Part shown: positions 31,741 to 41,708 of the stretch, piece after piece
How positions within the stretch are numbered: the first letter of the stretch is position 1
Layout of the letters: the number at the start of each line of letters is the position of its first letter
Source: Chara braunii
Lineage: Eukaryota; Streptophyta; Charophyceae; Charales; Characeae
Length of the DNA: 54,457 nucleotides
Assembly: GCA_003427395.1 (NCBI GenBank)
Contig: BFEA01000130.1
Span: 951,456 to 1,005,912 of the forward strand
Direction: 5' to 3'
Notes under the pieces: model-generated
What the model was told of the DNA's origin: nothing
The model's database searches: none
Seen by the model: only the letters and a program-made list of their open reading frames with translations
Translations under genes and position numbers: made by a program

Positions 31741-32272
31741 CACTGATACAATCAGAAAACAGATTCAAACAGAGATCTCGACTAAATGGGAACACACAAA
31801 AGGAAAACTTCAACACTTATCTTCATGAGCTGAAATTCTCAAACACATTCAAAAATTCAGTTGCAGCTGGCTTGGAGGAAACCGGGGGGAAGAAATGGAA
31901 AGAGTTAAGTGGGATGGGGCTATGGGAGGGGATGATGAAGAGTTGTGTAGGGATTATAGGTCGGTATTTGGGGACTGCACAACTATAGGCCCATCCATAC
32001 CCTTGCGTTCATTGTTGGATTTCTCTGACCCATTTCCACCATCTGCAACAGCTATGGTTCCCAAATCCTGGTATGGGTATGAGTGAATGGTGTTCGAAGT
32101 TTGAATGGCAAGAGTCCATGTTTGCAGGGAAAGAAAAAGAGGGGTATGGTCCTCAAGGGGAATCAGAGCTAGGAAAAGGAGTAAGATCTCACACCCTGAA
32201 AAGGGTGAAGAGGCGATGATCCTCCCATTACTTTTCTCGTTCCTCTTTATTTAAAAAACTGTTGTTAAAGAG

Positions 32273-32324
32273 GGACGCTGGACCCGGTTTTCAGCAGGTG
32301 CAGCTCCCCACCAATATATGGAGA
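32273..32324 (+). repeat. Two-hairpin 3' motif inside the LINE, copy 4
   Basis: GGGACGCTGGACCCGG, TTTTCAGCAGG, GCTCCCCACCAATATATGGA. It lies about 100 bp before the A-rich tail of the LINE, so it belongs to the LINE 3' UTR. The segment after it (GTACCACTCTCCC...CTTTTG) also aligns with the sequence after copy 6 (TTACCACTGCCCGG...CTTTTG). Confidence 0.85.
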
Positions 32325-32420
32325 GACCTCAATGGGTCCTACTTCAAGTTGGAGGAGCTGCTCGTACCACTCTCCCTAGTTGAACCTGCAGAGTCTTTTG
32401 GGAAGAAGAAAAAAAAGAAA

Positions 32421-32436
32421 AGGATAAGGCTGATGC
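32421..32436 (+). repeat. Target-site duplication (right) of LINE
   Basis: AGGATAAGGCTGATGC, directly after the A-rich tail. Confidence 0.9.
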
Positions 32437-33638
32437 CATGAGGAATGCAGAAAAGTGTCCGTGTTAGTGGATGTAGGGACGGCGGGAGCGGTCATTATGG
32501 GAGGTGGAGAGGGAGCGGTGGAGGGACGAGAGGAGGCGGTATGGAAATGGAGGAAGTAGTGGGGAGAGGACCAGAGAATTTGGCGAGCTGCTCAGGAAAG
32601 GCCGGCTCAGATCCTGTTGGAGGTGAAGGGTGCATGGGGTTCCAAGTTGGAGGTGAAGGGCTCAGATCCTGTTGGAGGAAGTAGTGCATGGACTTTGAAA
32701 GAGGTGTGAACAAAAACCTAAACCCCTAGAAAATTCCAAATGAGAGGTGGGAGGATGATAGGGGGTTGATCTTGGGGGAGGAAGCATAGAGAGAGAAAAT
32801 GAAGGGGAAAAGAGGAAGGGGGAAATGGCAGGCGCTGAGTTTGGATAAGAGAGAGGCGAGAAAGTTAGAGAAAGAAGAGAAAGGAGGGGGGGAAGGGGGG
32901 ATGTTGGGGAAGGGCGGAAGAGAGTACATAGATTAGTAGAAAGGTGAGTGAGAGGGGAAGATGAGAGTGGGAGAGAGGGCTAGTAGAGAGAAGGGGCGAT
33001 ACCGAGCTGTTGGGTGGCAAAGAGCAATCAAGATACCAATATCCTAGTGATCTTGGCCTTCTAAAGCGCCTGAAGGGAAGAAACAACGGTGTGGGGACAG
33101 CACAAGTGTCTGCCTGTAGGGTGTTGGTGCCGTCCTCCATGCATCTACCACCTGCAAATCCGTCAAAAGTGGCCCACTGGCAGGCCTTTGAGTGGGTAGC
33201 AATGCGGCAGCCAAGCTGCCATGAGGCGGGAAGATCTGTTCAGATTGATCAGATCTGCAAAACTGGCAGGGTTTGGCTGAGATCTTGATTGGCGGACCCC
33301 TTTCTGCACTGCAGTGCAATCCCTAGCAAAGGGGTCTTCAAAATTTTGCCATGCGCCGCTATCTGGCACTGCCTGATGGCCATGTCTTGTGTGCAGCATT
33401 TGCTGCCAGGGAGGGGAAGGGGGAGGGGGGGGAAATAGGAGCACGCATAGGAGCGTGCAAGAAGCTGCTGCAGTGGGGGGAGGGAGTGAAAATAGCAGCG
33501 TGCAAGCTGCTGGGTGGGAGGGCCGGAGGTGTAAGTAGCAGCGTGGTAACTATTGAAAATGTTGCTGTCATGCACTTCGAGCTGTGGCTAGTGCGCTAAA
33601 GCATGGGCACATGTGTGTGGGGACCACAGCTATCCGAA
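32437..33638. other. G/A-rich unique sequence
   Basis: Strongly purine-rich plus strand (32460-33010) with proline/serine-rich shadow frames on the minus strand. No supported gene. Confidence 0.35.
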
Positions 33639-33810
33639 CAGCGATTTCGTCAAAACGGACATATTTTATTTTTTGAACGAAATTGGAAATCCAAACTTTG
33701 GCCAAATTTTGATGAAATTTCGGATACGGCATTCTGAAAACGCCCGACCCCCTCGATGTATCTGGACTAAGCTGAAGTCCGCTACGTCCAGGGGAACGCC
33801 CTCACACCTG
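33639..33810 (+). mobile_element. Foldback element fragment, copy 3
   Basis: ACAGCGATTTCGTCAAAACG, TTTTATTTTTTGAACGAAAT and the inner GATGTATCTGGACTAAGCTG match the left arm and part of the core of the foldback family. The right arm is missing. Confidence 0.6.
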
Positions 33811-34061
33811 CGAGCTGGTGGATCAATCAGGCACTGGCAGCCTTGGGTGTATGTACATAACAGGAATTTTTTTCCCCCTTGCTCCTCAGCGCACAAAAAA
33901 GACAGAAAAAGGAAAACAGCATAAAACCCCAACACAAAGGCACTTTCCGAGTTAAAATGAAGCGTTCTACGAATCCAATGACATGCCGACTTTGCTATTA
34001 ATGATCCAAACATGTAAAAACTGGACACATGGCATACCCTAAAGCACCTACATATCATACA

Positions 34062-34062
<1 letters not shown>

Positions 34063-34114
<52 letters not shown>
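34063..34114 (+). repeat. Poly-A run
   Basis: About 51 consecutive A. It could be the tail of a retro-insertion ending here; no recognised body upstream. Confidence 0.9.
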
Positions 34115-34115
<1 letters not shown>

Positions 34116-34427
34116 CAAAAAATCAGGGCAATATCACAGTTTCAGTGCAAATTTTGGCAAAACAAAACACCCCCGGTTAACCACATGTGCGGGTCATGGT
34201 GCTGGGAAAATCACTTCACTGTGGGGCGGGTTGGGGCTCTGCACACGAGTCTGCAGTTATCAAAGCGGGATGGCGGGATTATGACCGCACCCACCTGGTG
34301 CCGGGGGGGGAAGTGATGGTGTTTTCCTGCTTGATGTCACATCGTGACGTTCTCTTCCACCATATGTTGTTGTTGTGGTGCTGCGCCCATCGTGTGGAGG
34401 ATGGGCGGGGAAGGAAAAGTTCCCGCT

Positions 34428-34439
34428 CTGATACCAGAG
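34428..34439 (-). other. Primer-binding-site-like motif of an LTR element (minus strand)
   Basis: GCTCTGATACCA on the plus strand is TGGTATCAGAGC on the minus strand, the initiator-Met-tRNA primer site used by many plant LTR elements. The sequence before it on the minus strand (34562-34440) begins TGTGGTGTCTG and ends GATAGCA. It could be a very short LTR, but its inverted-repeat ends and a second copy were not found. Confidence 0.35.
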
Positions 34440-34889
34440 TACTGCTATCCTGCGGAGATGGTGGATCCCGTCCTGCAGAGAGTGAGAGAGTTGCCATTGG
34501 GGAGAGATGGAGGTGGAGCTGGAAGGCTGGTCAGGAAAGCTACTGACAACAGACACCACACTGGCACACCGTAGATCATTGTACTTCAAGACTCAAACAT
34601 TGAATGAGGAAAGTGAAGAATGAAATTCAATGTGAATGCAGCCTGCTGCTGGGATATTCCCCCAGCGGGCCAGCGGAGAATTTTGGGGCCGGCAAGGAGA
34701 CAGAGGAAGGAGGACCCACTGGTGCTCACCAGTGGCTCCTGCGCCGATATCCGGCCCGCCCACGGGTGAGGTACAGGGAGAAAAGTGCTGATATGGGACA
34801 CGGGACCCGTTTTCCAGCACAGGGGTTGTTCTCTGATGGTTGCATTGCATACTAATTTTTGCATCGACTTTTTACCTATGTATTTCAAA

Positions 34890-35070
34890 GGGACGCTGAG
34901 ACCAGTTCTCAGCATGTGAAGCTCCCCACGATTAGATGGAGCCTTTTTTTTTTTTTCTTTTTTTTTTTAATGATTATTGCCTGTGTTCGTAAAAAAAAAA
35001 GAAAAGAAAGAAGAAGAAGCAGAAGCAGAAGCAGAAGAAGAAGAAGAAGAAGAAGAAGAAGAAGAAGAAA
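34890..35070 (+). mobile_element. Two-hairpin LINE-type 3' tail, copy 5, with A/AAG-rich tail
   Basis: GGGACGCTGAGACCAGTTCT, CAGCATGTGAA, GCTCCCCACGATTAGATGGA, then a T-run, a short spacer and AAAAAAAAAAGAAAAGAAAG running into (AAG)n at 35025-35069. A related half-motif (GGGACACGGGACCCG, TTTTCCAGCAC) lies about 100 bp upstream at 34795-34825. Confidence 0.7.
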
Positions 35071-35731
35071 TGGACTGGACTGGTACATGGACCCGGTACA
35101 GGAGTAGACAAATACGAGGGCTGGGGGACAGGCTGACGGCCTAGTCCCGCAGGCCAGAAACTCACCATGCAGCTCAGGAAGAGAGCTCAGTAATGGCTTT
35201 CTGTAGCTGAGGGAGGTGGGGTCTCATGGAGTTTGATAGTACAGTTGATCGGTGACAGCGAGCAAGTTCCTCAGCAGGAGCTGCCCCAGGAGTGGGACCA
35301 GGTCTCAGCAGGAGCTCGTCCGAACAAGCAACTACAACAACAACAGGCTTGGAAAGCATGGCGCCAATACCAGGGTGCCACACATCTATAGATTCTATAC
35401 CACGTTTGGCGTGGCCAGGCATCACTTCAGCAAACAGCATATTGACTGATTAACATCATAATAGCAGGAACCATGTACAATGTCTGCATTTATCTGAGAA
35501 TTTTCATAGATAGTATAGGTCAGCCAAGGTGATACAGGGGGGCTGTGGACACCTAGGAGTAGTCACAGGAAGATTAGTTTTCGACTTCTAGTTGGGGGCT
35601 GGGTCAGTTCTTTACGTAGGAGGCCCGCAATGGGAACGGGACAACTTGCAGCTCCAAGGGATACAGGGTGCTCCAGAGTAGATTAGAACAATGACTACAG
35701 CCTCAACATTGACATACATTGTTGTATTGAA
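35071..35731. other. Non-coding unique sequence
   Basis: No domain-bearing frame or repeat recognised. Confidence 0.35.
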
Positions 35732-35897
35732 GGGGCGCTGGACCGGGTGGACCCGGTTTCCAGCAGGTGTCGCTCCCCACCAATAGATGGAGCAGCCCAA
35801 CAGCCGAGGCCTCAATTCCGGTGGTTCTCTTACCACTGCCCGGATAGTGGCCTTACAAAAAGGGCTTTTGTGTTAAAAAAAAGAAAAAAGAAAAGGA
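35732..35897 (+). mobile_element. LINE 3' end with two-hairpin motif and A-rich tail, copy 6
   Basis: GGGGCGCTGGACCGGGTGGA (with a 9-base insertion), CCCGGTTTCCAGCAGG and GCTCCCCACCAATAGATGGA, then about 80 bases (TTACCACTGCCCGGATAGTG ... GGGCTTTTGTG) and AAAAAAAAGAAAAAAGAAAA. The downstream part aligns with the LINE at 32325-32420, so this is a solo LINE 3' end. Confidence 0.75.
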
Positions 35898-36868
35898 CAC
35901 AAAATATAGTCCCAGTCTAAAGCCAGGCTGAAGCCCTGGTGCTGCAACTGCTGTCCGGTCAGGCCATCCTGCCAAGACGGCACAAGTGTAATGGCGCACA
36001 GTGGTAGACACTGTGGTAGGACTGGGGCAGTGGAGATAGGACTAGGAGAGTTGAAAAGAGGAGGCTGGGTGGGGTCTCATAAGAGCCTAAGAGGTACGAC
36101 CCGAAAAGGCGAAAACGAAAAGTTGGAAGAAAATACAAATAGGGGAACTTCAACTTTCAAGCTTCGACTAACAAAAAGGAAAACACAAGCTGCGCCATGG
36201 ACTCGTTGTTTTGCCTGGATGTTGTTTTTTTCCAGGCCAAACCAGCCAGAGCTCAGGCCGCTGCATCCCGCCTGGCGCGGGGCGCAGTGTGTCGACAGCT
36301 GAATCGAATCGGAAAGTTATCGGTGGGAAACGTGCTGGTGGTGGTTTTAATTAACAATTAAGGAACTGTCAGGTCAGGGGTCCCCTGTTGAGTTATTCTG
36401 AATTTCTGAATTAAATCATTTTGGAACGCATGCTCTTCGATAATATTTGTTCTACTTGTCCAGGTACTTGTGTACGTCAATCGAACACGGGTCGGTGAAT
36501 TTTGGATTAAAATTTTTGTGTTTCATGATTCATCCTTAAGGATTGTACGTGGGGGAAATGCTAACCTTCAAAATGTTGTTCCATTTTAAAATTTTAACCG
36601 ATGTCCTGTCAGTGAATGAATGAGGAGTTTCTACTAGTCTTTTAGCTGGTTGCTCTTTGGTTTTCCTCCTCCTCGTGCATGCACACATCTCGAAAACCCC
36701 CATGTCTTCAATTCTGAAGATAGACAAATACAGCACGAGTTCCGTATGTGTGTGTGCGTGTGGATACATATTACATATATATCGTCGAACAGAGCTGCCT
36801 GGTAAACCGTAGGCAGAGCGGGAGAAAATGTATTATATTTGACGATATATTATCAGTATATATATCTG

Positions 36869-36882
<14 letters not shown>
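35898..36882. other. Non-coding unique sequence
   Basis: No supported gene. AT-rich around 36400-36620. Confidence 0.35.

Positions 36883-36951
<69 letters not shown>
36883..36951 (+). repeat. (AG)n microsatellite, preceded by TA/CA-rich run
   Basis: About 34 AG units after TATATATATACACAG. Confidence 0.95.
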
Positions 36952-36955
<4 letters not shown>

Positions 36956-37405
36956 CAATGCTGGGTTTGAACCCAGCACACGTAACGTACTGACGGAGGA
37001 GAATGACCAAGGTGGCAGAAGGAAGAAAATGGAAAAGAGCCAAAGTGTCCAGATGCTCGCCTTGCTGGATGTGAGAGCAACCGTATGCAATTGAAAAGAG
37101 TTTGTTTATCTTCGTCAGAGGGGCAACAGCTCCTTAGTCCAGAAAGCACACCAGCACCATCAAGAACGCTCTCTGAACGGTGTCAGAATCTCGTCTGGCA
37201 GCAGCAGAGCATCGTGAGAAACCGTTGTGTCATCATCAGCAATATCTGCTCGATCTGCCCATACAAGTTTGCCAGAGGCAAGCTTTCCGTGAATGCCCTC
37301 TGATTTTCTTTAAATATTTCAACGGGTCTTTCCTTTCTGCTTCGTTCTGTACAATGGGCTGATTTCCATTCCTTGTGAGGAGGCAGAGCCAGCGCTAGCG
37401 ACTCT

Positions 37406-37443
37406 CTGTGTGTGTGTGTGTGTGTGTCTGTGTGGAGAGAGCG

Positions 37444-37512
<69 letters not shown>
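37406..37512 (+). repeat. Compound (GT)n / (AG)n microsatellite
   Basis: GTGTGT at 37406-37427, then AGAGAG at about 37437-37512 with a few interruptions. Confidence 0.95.
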
Positions 37513-37516
<4 letters not shown>

Positions 37517-37840
37517 AGGTTCGTTTTCGATCACACATGCGAGCGGTGGCAAAAGACAATCTGACACCACCCTAACCGGGCGCTTCCAGGTAGCTGTGAC
37601 AAGCAGCAACGGACTTTTCGCAGGGCGTGAGCTGTCAGAATTATGTAGTACTGGTATCCCTCTTCTTCCTCTTCTTCATCTTCTTCCTTTTTTTTTTTCC
37701 ACTTCATTTTGGTTCATTCTAGTGGTGGTGGAAAATAAAATCTGATAAACTACAGGCACCCCTCCTCCCCTCCCAGGCTTCCGCAAAGAGTTTACACCGC
37801 AGCCGACGAAGGATGCCCGGCCTGATCTTTCATACACTTG

Positions 37841-37954
37841 CTACCGTCTTCACCCGAATAGAACACGCGGTCATTATCGCTGCATCTGGACCCAAAGTTG
37901 TGCCAAATACAGCATCTATAATGACCGGGCGTTCTATTCGGGTGAAGACGGTAG
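37841..37954. mobile_element. 114-bp palindromic MITE, copy 2 (most intact)
   Basis: Starts CTACCGTCTTCACCCGAATA and ends TATTCGGGTGAAGACGGTAG. The 37-base inverted ends differ at two positions, leaving a loop of about 40 bases (GCATCTGGACCCAAAGTTGT...). Copies at 16141 and 43884 share the arms. Target-site duplications are not evident. Confidence 0.85.
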
Positions 37955-38049
37955 TTTTCTTGTTTTTTGGAACTCAGAGTCTGTCTACAAGGATTCCTCA
38001 GCGCATCTATCCAACCTCTCTTTTTTTTCTTTTTCTTTTTTCTTTCTAT

Positions 38050-38493
38050 ATTCTTCTCTCAACTTCTGTTTCTTTACCTTCCACTACCTACTCCTAACCC
38101 CTGCAAGCATAGTTTCCTCTCTCTGTGAAGGGGAGATTTCATGTTGCCCCTTGCCCCTAATGGTTAGGGTAGGGTATAGGGTTGGGGCCGCCAGTGGGGG
38201 TCTGGCTAACACAAAGACCGAGACGGTGAGACCTGCCAGTAGCTGTGCCTCCCTTTCTCATCGTCCCCCACCCTTCATCGAGTAGCAGCAGAGGCTATGG
38301 CCAATACTCTCCCACACACCACACACAACCCACTCGCGCTCACACTCACACCCGTGTTGGTCATAGACCCCGCTAATACCGATCAGGGGTATCCAGAGGA
38401 CTATCACAGTCCGTTGGCCACAGGCGGCCATGGGGCTTGAACCCACAACCTCCTGAATGTCACTTGCATGCCTAACCAACTGAGCTAGGCCGC
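38050..38493 (-). mobile_element. tRNA-derived SINE copy 2 (uninterrupted)
   Basis: On the minus strand the head 38493-38423 has a perfect A box (TAGCTCAGTTGG) and B box (GGTTCAAGCC), with complementary ends GGCGGCC/GGCCGCC. The body of about 370 bp matches SINE copy 1. Without the organellar patch of copy 1, it serves as the reference for that insertion. Confidence 0.8.
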
Positions 38494-38724
38494 TGGGTAT
38501 CCAACCTCTCTTTCATTCAGATGAGCTTTGTTCTTTTCTTCTGTCCCCCTGCACGGTACAGCAGGGGGAAAAAGGGTTGGTAGGCTGGGAAAAAGGACTT
38601 AGCATCTGCTCGTTTCCATCGACCCAAGATCCCTATTCTTGCTTAAATTTCATTCCAGCTTTAGCTGCTGCTGCTTCTCATCCAATAGGCTCCAAGCAGT
38701 ACAGCATTTAGTACCCCCTGACGT

Positions 38725-38752
38725 TAAAAAAAAAAAAAAAAAAAAAAAAAAA
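38725..38752 (+). repeat. Poly-A run directly upstream of U6-like pair
   Basis: About 27 A. Its adjacency to a U6-like 5' end suggests a chimeric retro-insertion or insertion of one next to the other. Confidence 0.9.
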
Positions 38753-38850
38753 GCATTTCGGACATTACAGTTGGAACAATACAGAGAAAAGATGAGCATG
38801 GGCCATGCGCAAGGATGGCACACATAAATCGAAGAAATTATCCAAATTTT
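38753..38850 (+). pseudogene. U6 snRNA-like copy c
   Basis: GCATTTCGGACATTACAG, TTGGAACAATACAGAGAAAA, GATGAGCATGGGCCATGCGC and AAGGATGGCACACATAAATC, then GAAGAAATTATCCAAATTTT. Near full length with scattered changes (AGCATGGGCCATG for AGCATGGCCCCTG). A T-run (TTTTT, 38847-38851) could end pol III transcription. Upstream is a poly-A run, not a U6 promoter. Confidence 0.8.
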
Positions 38851-38955
38851 TGTCCTCCGTGACATCCATTAAAAGTGGAACGATAGAGAGAAGATTAGCA
38901 TGGCCCCTTTGCAAGGACGACACACGTAAAATGAGAAATGGTTCAAATTATATTA
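38851..38955 (+). pseudogene. U6 snRNA-like copy d, directly tandem with c
   Basis: TGTCCTCCGTGACATCCATT, AAAAGTGGAACGATAGAGAG, AAGATTAGCATGGCCCCTTT and GCAAGGACGACACACGTAAA, then ATGAGAAATGGTTCAAATTA. Full length, with the ACAGAG box altered to ATAGAG. It follows copy c with no spacer, giving a head-to-tail dimer. Confidence 0.8.
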
Positions 38956-39423
38956 AGAAAGAAAGAAAGGAAGAAAAAGCATTTCGCTCATCATAGTTGT
39001 TGCACGTAATGTAGTCTTCTTTTTGTGTCATGGAACGTGGAGCATTGACCCTCTGAGTCCTGCGTCTTCTTTTTTTTTTTTTTTTTTTTTCCTCTCTTCT
39101 TTTGATGGAACAGTGCTAGTCCTGAGTCGTGAGTCTCGTGACCAGTGGTCTGGATAATCATTGTCCTGTCTTTTTTTTTTTTTTTTTTTTTTTTTGTGTG
39201 TGTCCTGTCTTAACCTGCGCTGCATTGGAATTGCCGAACCAGTGTGAACCATGGGTTTCCTAGATGTGACTCACGACTGGTCTCAGTCAATAGTTCAATC
39301 ACAGCTTCTATGACTGTGATCTGTCTCCTGTGCTAAGGTCAGCAGATCGTCAGTCGGCAGCCGTTCAGAAAATCTCCTTGCTTGGCTAGGAAAACTTGGC
39401 AGCGAAAAGACCGGGCCAGAGGC
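38956..39423. other. Spacer with two T-runs
   Basis: T-runs at 39070-39090 and 39171-39195; otherwise unique sequence. Confidence 0.4.
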
Positions 39424-39518
39424 GAAGCGTGTTATTGAAGAATCGTGGAAGCCCTGAGATGGATCACGGATTTCTGGGAAGGCAGAGGTGTGAGAAGCGT
39501 GTTATTGAAGAATCGTGG
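39424..39518 (+). repeat. 25-bp direct repeat, 70 bp apart
   Basis: GAAGCGTGTTATTGAAGAAT-CGTGG occurs at 39424-39448 and 39494-39518, identical, just before PLE copy C begins. Confidence 0.9.
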
Positions 39519-39539
39519 CAAGGAGGGGAAGCTACGAAC

Positions 39540-40211
39540 TGGGAGGTCACAGGAAGGTTGGCAAACGGTGGAGTTTGAGTTGATCAGGGAGTTTGTGGCT
39601 TTCAATTTGGCCTGCACTTACACTGTTGTTTGTGCCAAGGTGTTGAAACAGAAGGTGGGGATTCCCATGGGGAAACCGTCCAGCCCGGCCATTGCCTGTC
39701 TTCTTTGTGCCTTCTCTGAATTCTCGTTCTTGGTGTCTTTAGGGAATGACCGCCGGTTAATTCATGGCATTCGGCTAATTGATGATGTATCTGTTTTTGT
39801 TAAGTACCAGAAGGGTGATGAGATGTCTCTGGCAAGGGCTGAGGAAATTCTCAGGAAATTTGAGCTGTGTTATGGCCGCAATCTGACGCTTGAATGTACT
39901 AATAGGTCGGGTCAATGGGACTTCCTGGGCTGTGTACTGAACAAAAAGAAGTGGGATGGGCCATGGGGATTCGATGTGCGGCCGTTCACAAAAACCAGGC
40001 AGTGGTTATGAAACAAGGTATTTGTTTTCAGAGCATTCAAGATAACTGCTCATTTGTGAGCAAGCGACAGAAGATCGCGGTGGTGGGTTCCTTTATGCAC
40101 AGAGCGAAACGCTTCACGAGTATGCCTTTGGCGGAACCGGCTTTCCTTCTGACACTGAAGGTTGAGCTGAGGTTACGGGACTTCAAGGACGATTTTTTGA
40201 CAAAGCTCTGA
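39540..40211 (+). pseudogene. Penelope-like retroelement RT fragment, copy C
   Basis: An open frame to 40011 carries KQKVGIPMGKPSSPAIACLL (motif 4), HGIRLIDDVSVFVKY (catalytic LIDD, both Asp kept, about 39762-39806) and LTLECTNRSGQWDFLGCVLN. After a frameshift near 39950-40010 it continues as GICFQSIQDNCSFVSKRQKI and FTSMPLAEPAFLLTLKVELR, ending at the stop at 40211. RT fingers, linker and nuclease are absent. It differs from copy A in the 3' region and looks like another subfamily. Except for the one frameshift it is the best-kept palm domain in the window. Confidence 0.8.
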
Positions 40212-41238
40212 TACACTTTTTGCAGAAATTTGGTGGAATCTGGGATGACTGGGTTGTTTGTTTTACGGGATGGGATCGCCTCTTCAGGTAATTAGGGGGC
40301 AATTTCTGTTTCATTTGTCGTTCACTTGACTTCTGGTTTTTCTTAGGTTCTATCTTCCACTCCTTTCTCAGGTTTCTGGTTTAGGTTCGGCCACCGCTGT
40401 TTTTTTCTTCCTTTCTTCGAGAGCCTTTGCTGCTGGTTTCTCGCGTCTTCTGGGCCTGTTTTGAACTTTGGTCTATTTTTGTTTCGGGATCGGTTTCGAA
40501 CACTGGTCTATTTTGGGTAATTTTCTTTAGGGGATCTGGTACGTATCATTTAGATAGGATTGGGGTTGATCCCGCGACCTTTGGGCCTGATTCTCGGGTC
40601 GTCCGCAGCTCCATCTGCTTTCCTTTTCGGTTTCTTGTTCCCCCTCCCTTTCTCTGATTTCTGGTCTAGGTTCTGTCACCTATGAGCGTTGCGGGTCTTC
40701 GAGCTTCTAGCTTACGATGACTGGGACTTGTCTTTCTATCTCTTTGATTGCTCTTGACTGTCGTCACTTGTAACTTCTGTTTAAATAGATTGTTTGGGAC
40801 GTCGGTCGGCAACCTTTCGTGACAAAGACCCCTGACAATTCCGGTACGGCGAACGGATGAAACGTAGGGTTAGACGCCGTGATGTTCGACATGGATGCTG
40901 ACGACTATGGGCACGATGCCTACTAACGTGTCGAACTCGAGGAGTTGTGCTATTGTGTTATATTTTTTAAGCTCATTGGTCGCGTTCGGGAGAACTTTGA
41001 CGTGTCATCATCTATTCTCTTCTTCTTCGCCTCCTTTTTCTCATCCTTCCTTCCTCTCGCGTTTCTCCTCCTCTCTCCTTCTGTGGTCTTTTCGTCACTT
41101 ACTCATCGGTATGTGCTCTGATTGACACATGGTCTTTGCTCAAAGGTGGAGTAGGCCGCTGTCGGCCGATGTCTGGATTTTGTCATATGCTGTTTATGAC
41201 GCTTGTTTTGATGTTTGTGCGTTTTGCGTACTTACCAG
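40212..41238. other. Non-coding unique sequence
   Basis: T/C-rich, no recognisable gene. Confidence 0.35.
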
Positions 41239-41525
41239 AGGCGAAGCTCAGGTTGTAGAGCACGTGAGTGGCATTCATGAGGTCATGGGTTCCATTCACC
41301 ACGTAGTCCAACCCAATTCCCCACGGCCCGTGGGGTGCACTTCGGGTTCTCTAGCTGAGATCGTTGTTGGCTTCCCCCCCTGGCTGATCTTCGCAGGCGT
41401 CGTAGGTTCAATTCACCATGTTGTCCGTCCCAATTCCCCACGGCCCCTGGGGCGCAGTTCCGGGTTCTCCAGCTGAGATAGATGGCTTCCCCCCCCCTGG
41501 CTGATCTTCGCAGGCGCGGCGACGC
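41239..41525 (+). mobile_element. tRNA-related SINE with duplicated body
   Basis: AAGCTCAGGTTGTAGAGC (A-box-like), GTGGCATTCATGAGGTCATG and GGGTTCCATTC (B-box-like) resemble the head of the SINE at 38050, which has GTGACATTCAGGAGGTTGTG. The body segment from CAATTCCCCACGGCCC to CTGATCTTCGCAGGCG is present twice in tandem (about 41310-41400 and 41430-41516). Confidence 0.6.
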
Positions 41526-41687
41526 CCCTCCCTTCCATCCTTGACCAGCGTTTAGGCTGAGACACAGAAGGTTAAGGCTACTCTGGAAAAATATTTGTGG
41601 ACAGACAAATCGAGACACTGCTGCTAGGTAGTGTGACATATATTGAGAGGAGTATAACTTGACATTGAAAATACCACCCACATCCTA

Positions 41688-41708
41688 GGTTACTTCAAGA
41701 AATCATGA
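41688..41708 (+). repeat. 21-bp target-site duplication (left) of TCA-rich element 1
   Basis: The sequence starting GGTTACTTCAAGAAATCATG is identical over 21 bases to 43698-43718. Confidence 0.9.

Larger units (their letters stand above)
29517..32420 (+). mobile_element. 5'-truncated LINE with 16-bp TSD and A-rich tail
   Basis: The insertion starts inside the RT and ends in AAGAAGAAAAAAAAGAAA just before the second TSD copy. RT blocks are FIFIDFKKTYDHVD (29535-29575), KSVKQGDPIAPFLFVIITEAL (about 29705-29765) and LFVDDLSLMVEA (catalytic FVDD, about 29848-29883). KMFEQQLTTFLWRGNDEYKN follows (30240-30300). At about 31430-31540 CWCTFCTSVFLSR and TIEHVFTQCTGAICLW form the C-terminal zf-RVT-type zinc finger of plant LINEs. 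The 3' UTR contains the two-hairpin motif at 32273-32324. Many stops and frameshifts mark it as inactive. The truncation and long TSD fit target-primed reverse transcription. Confidence 0.9.

Noticed and set aside
36953-36982. tRNA 3' half on the minus strand (CTGGGTTCAAACCCAG)
   Set aside because: Only a T-arm-like hairpin; no acceptor or anticodon arm upstream because a microsatellite adjoins it.
40550-40625. tRNA gene on the minus strand (B-box-like GGTCGCGGGATCAACCCC)
   Set aside because: No A box at the correct distance and no cloverleaf.
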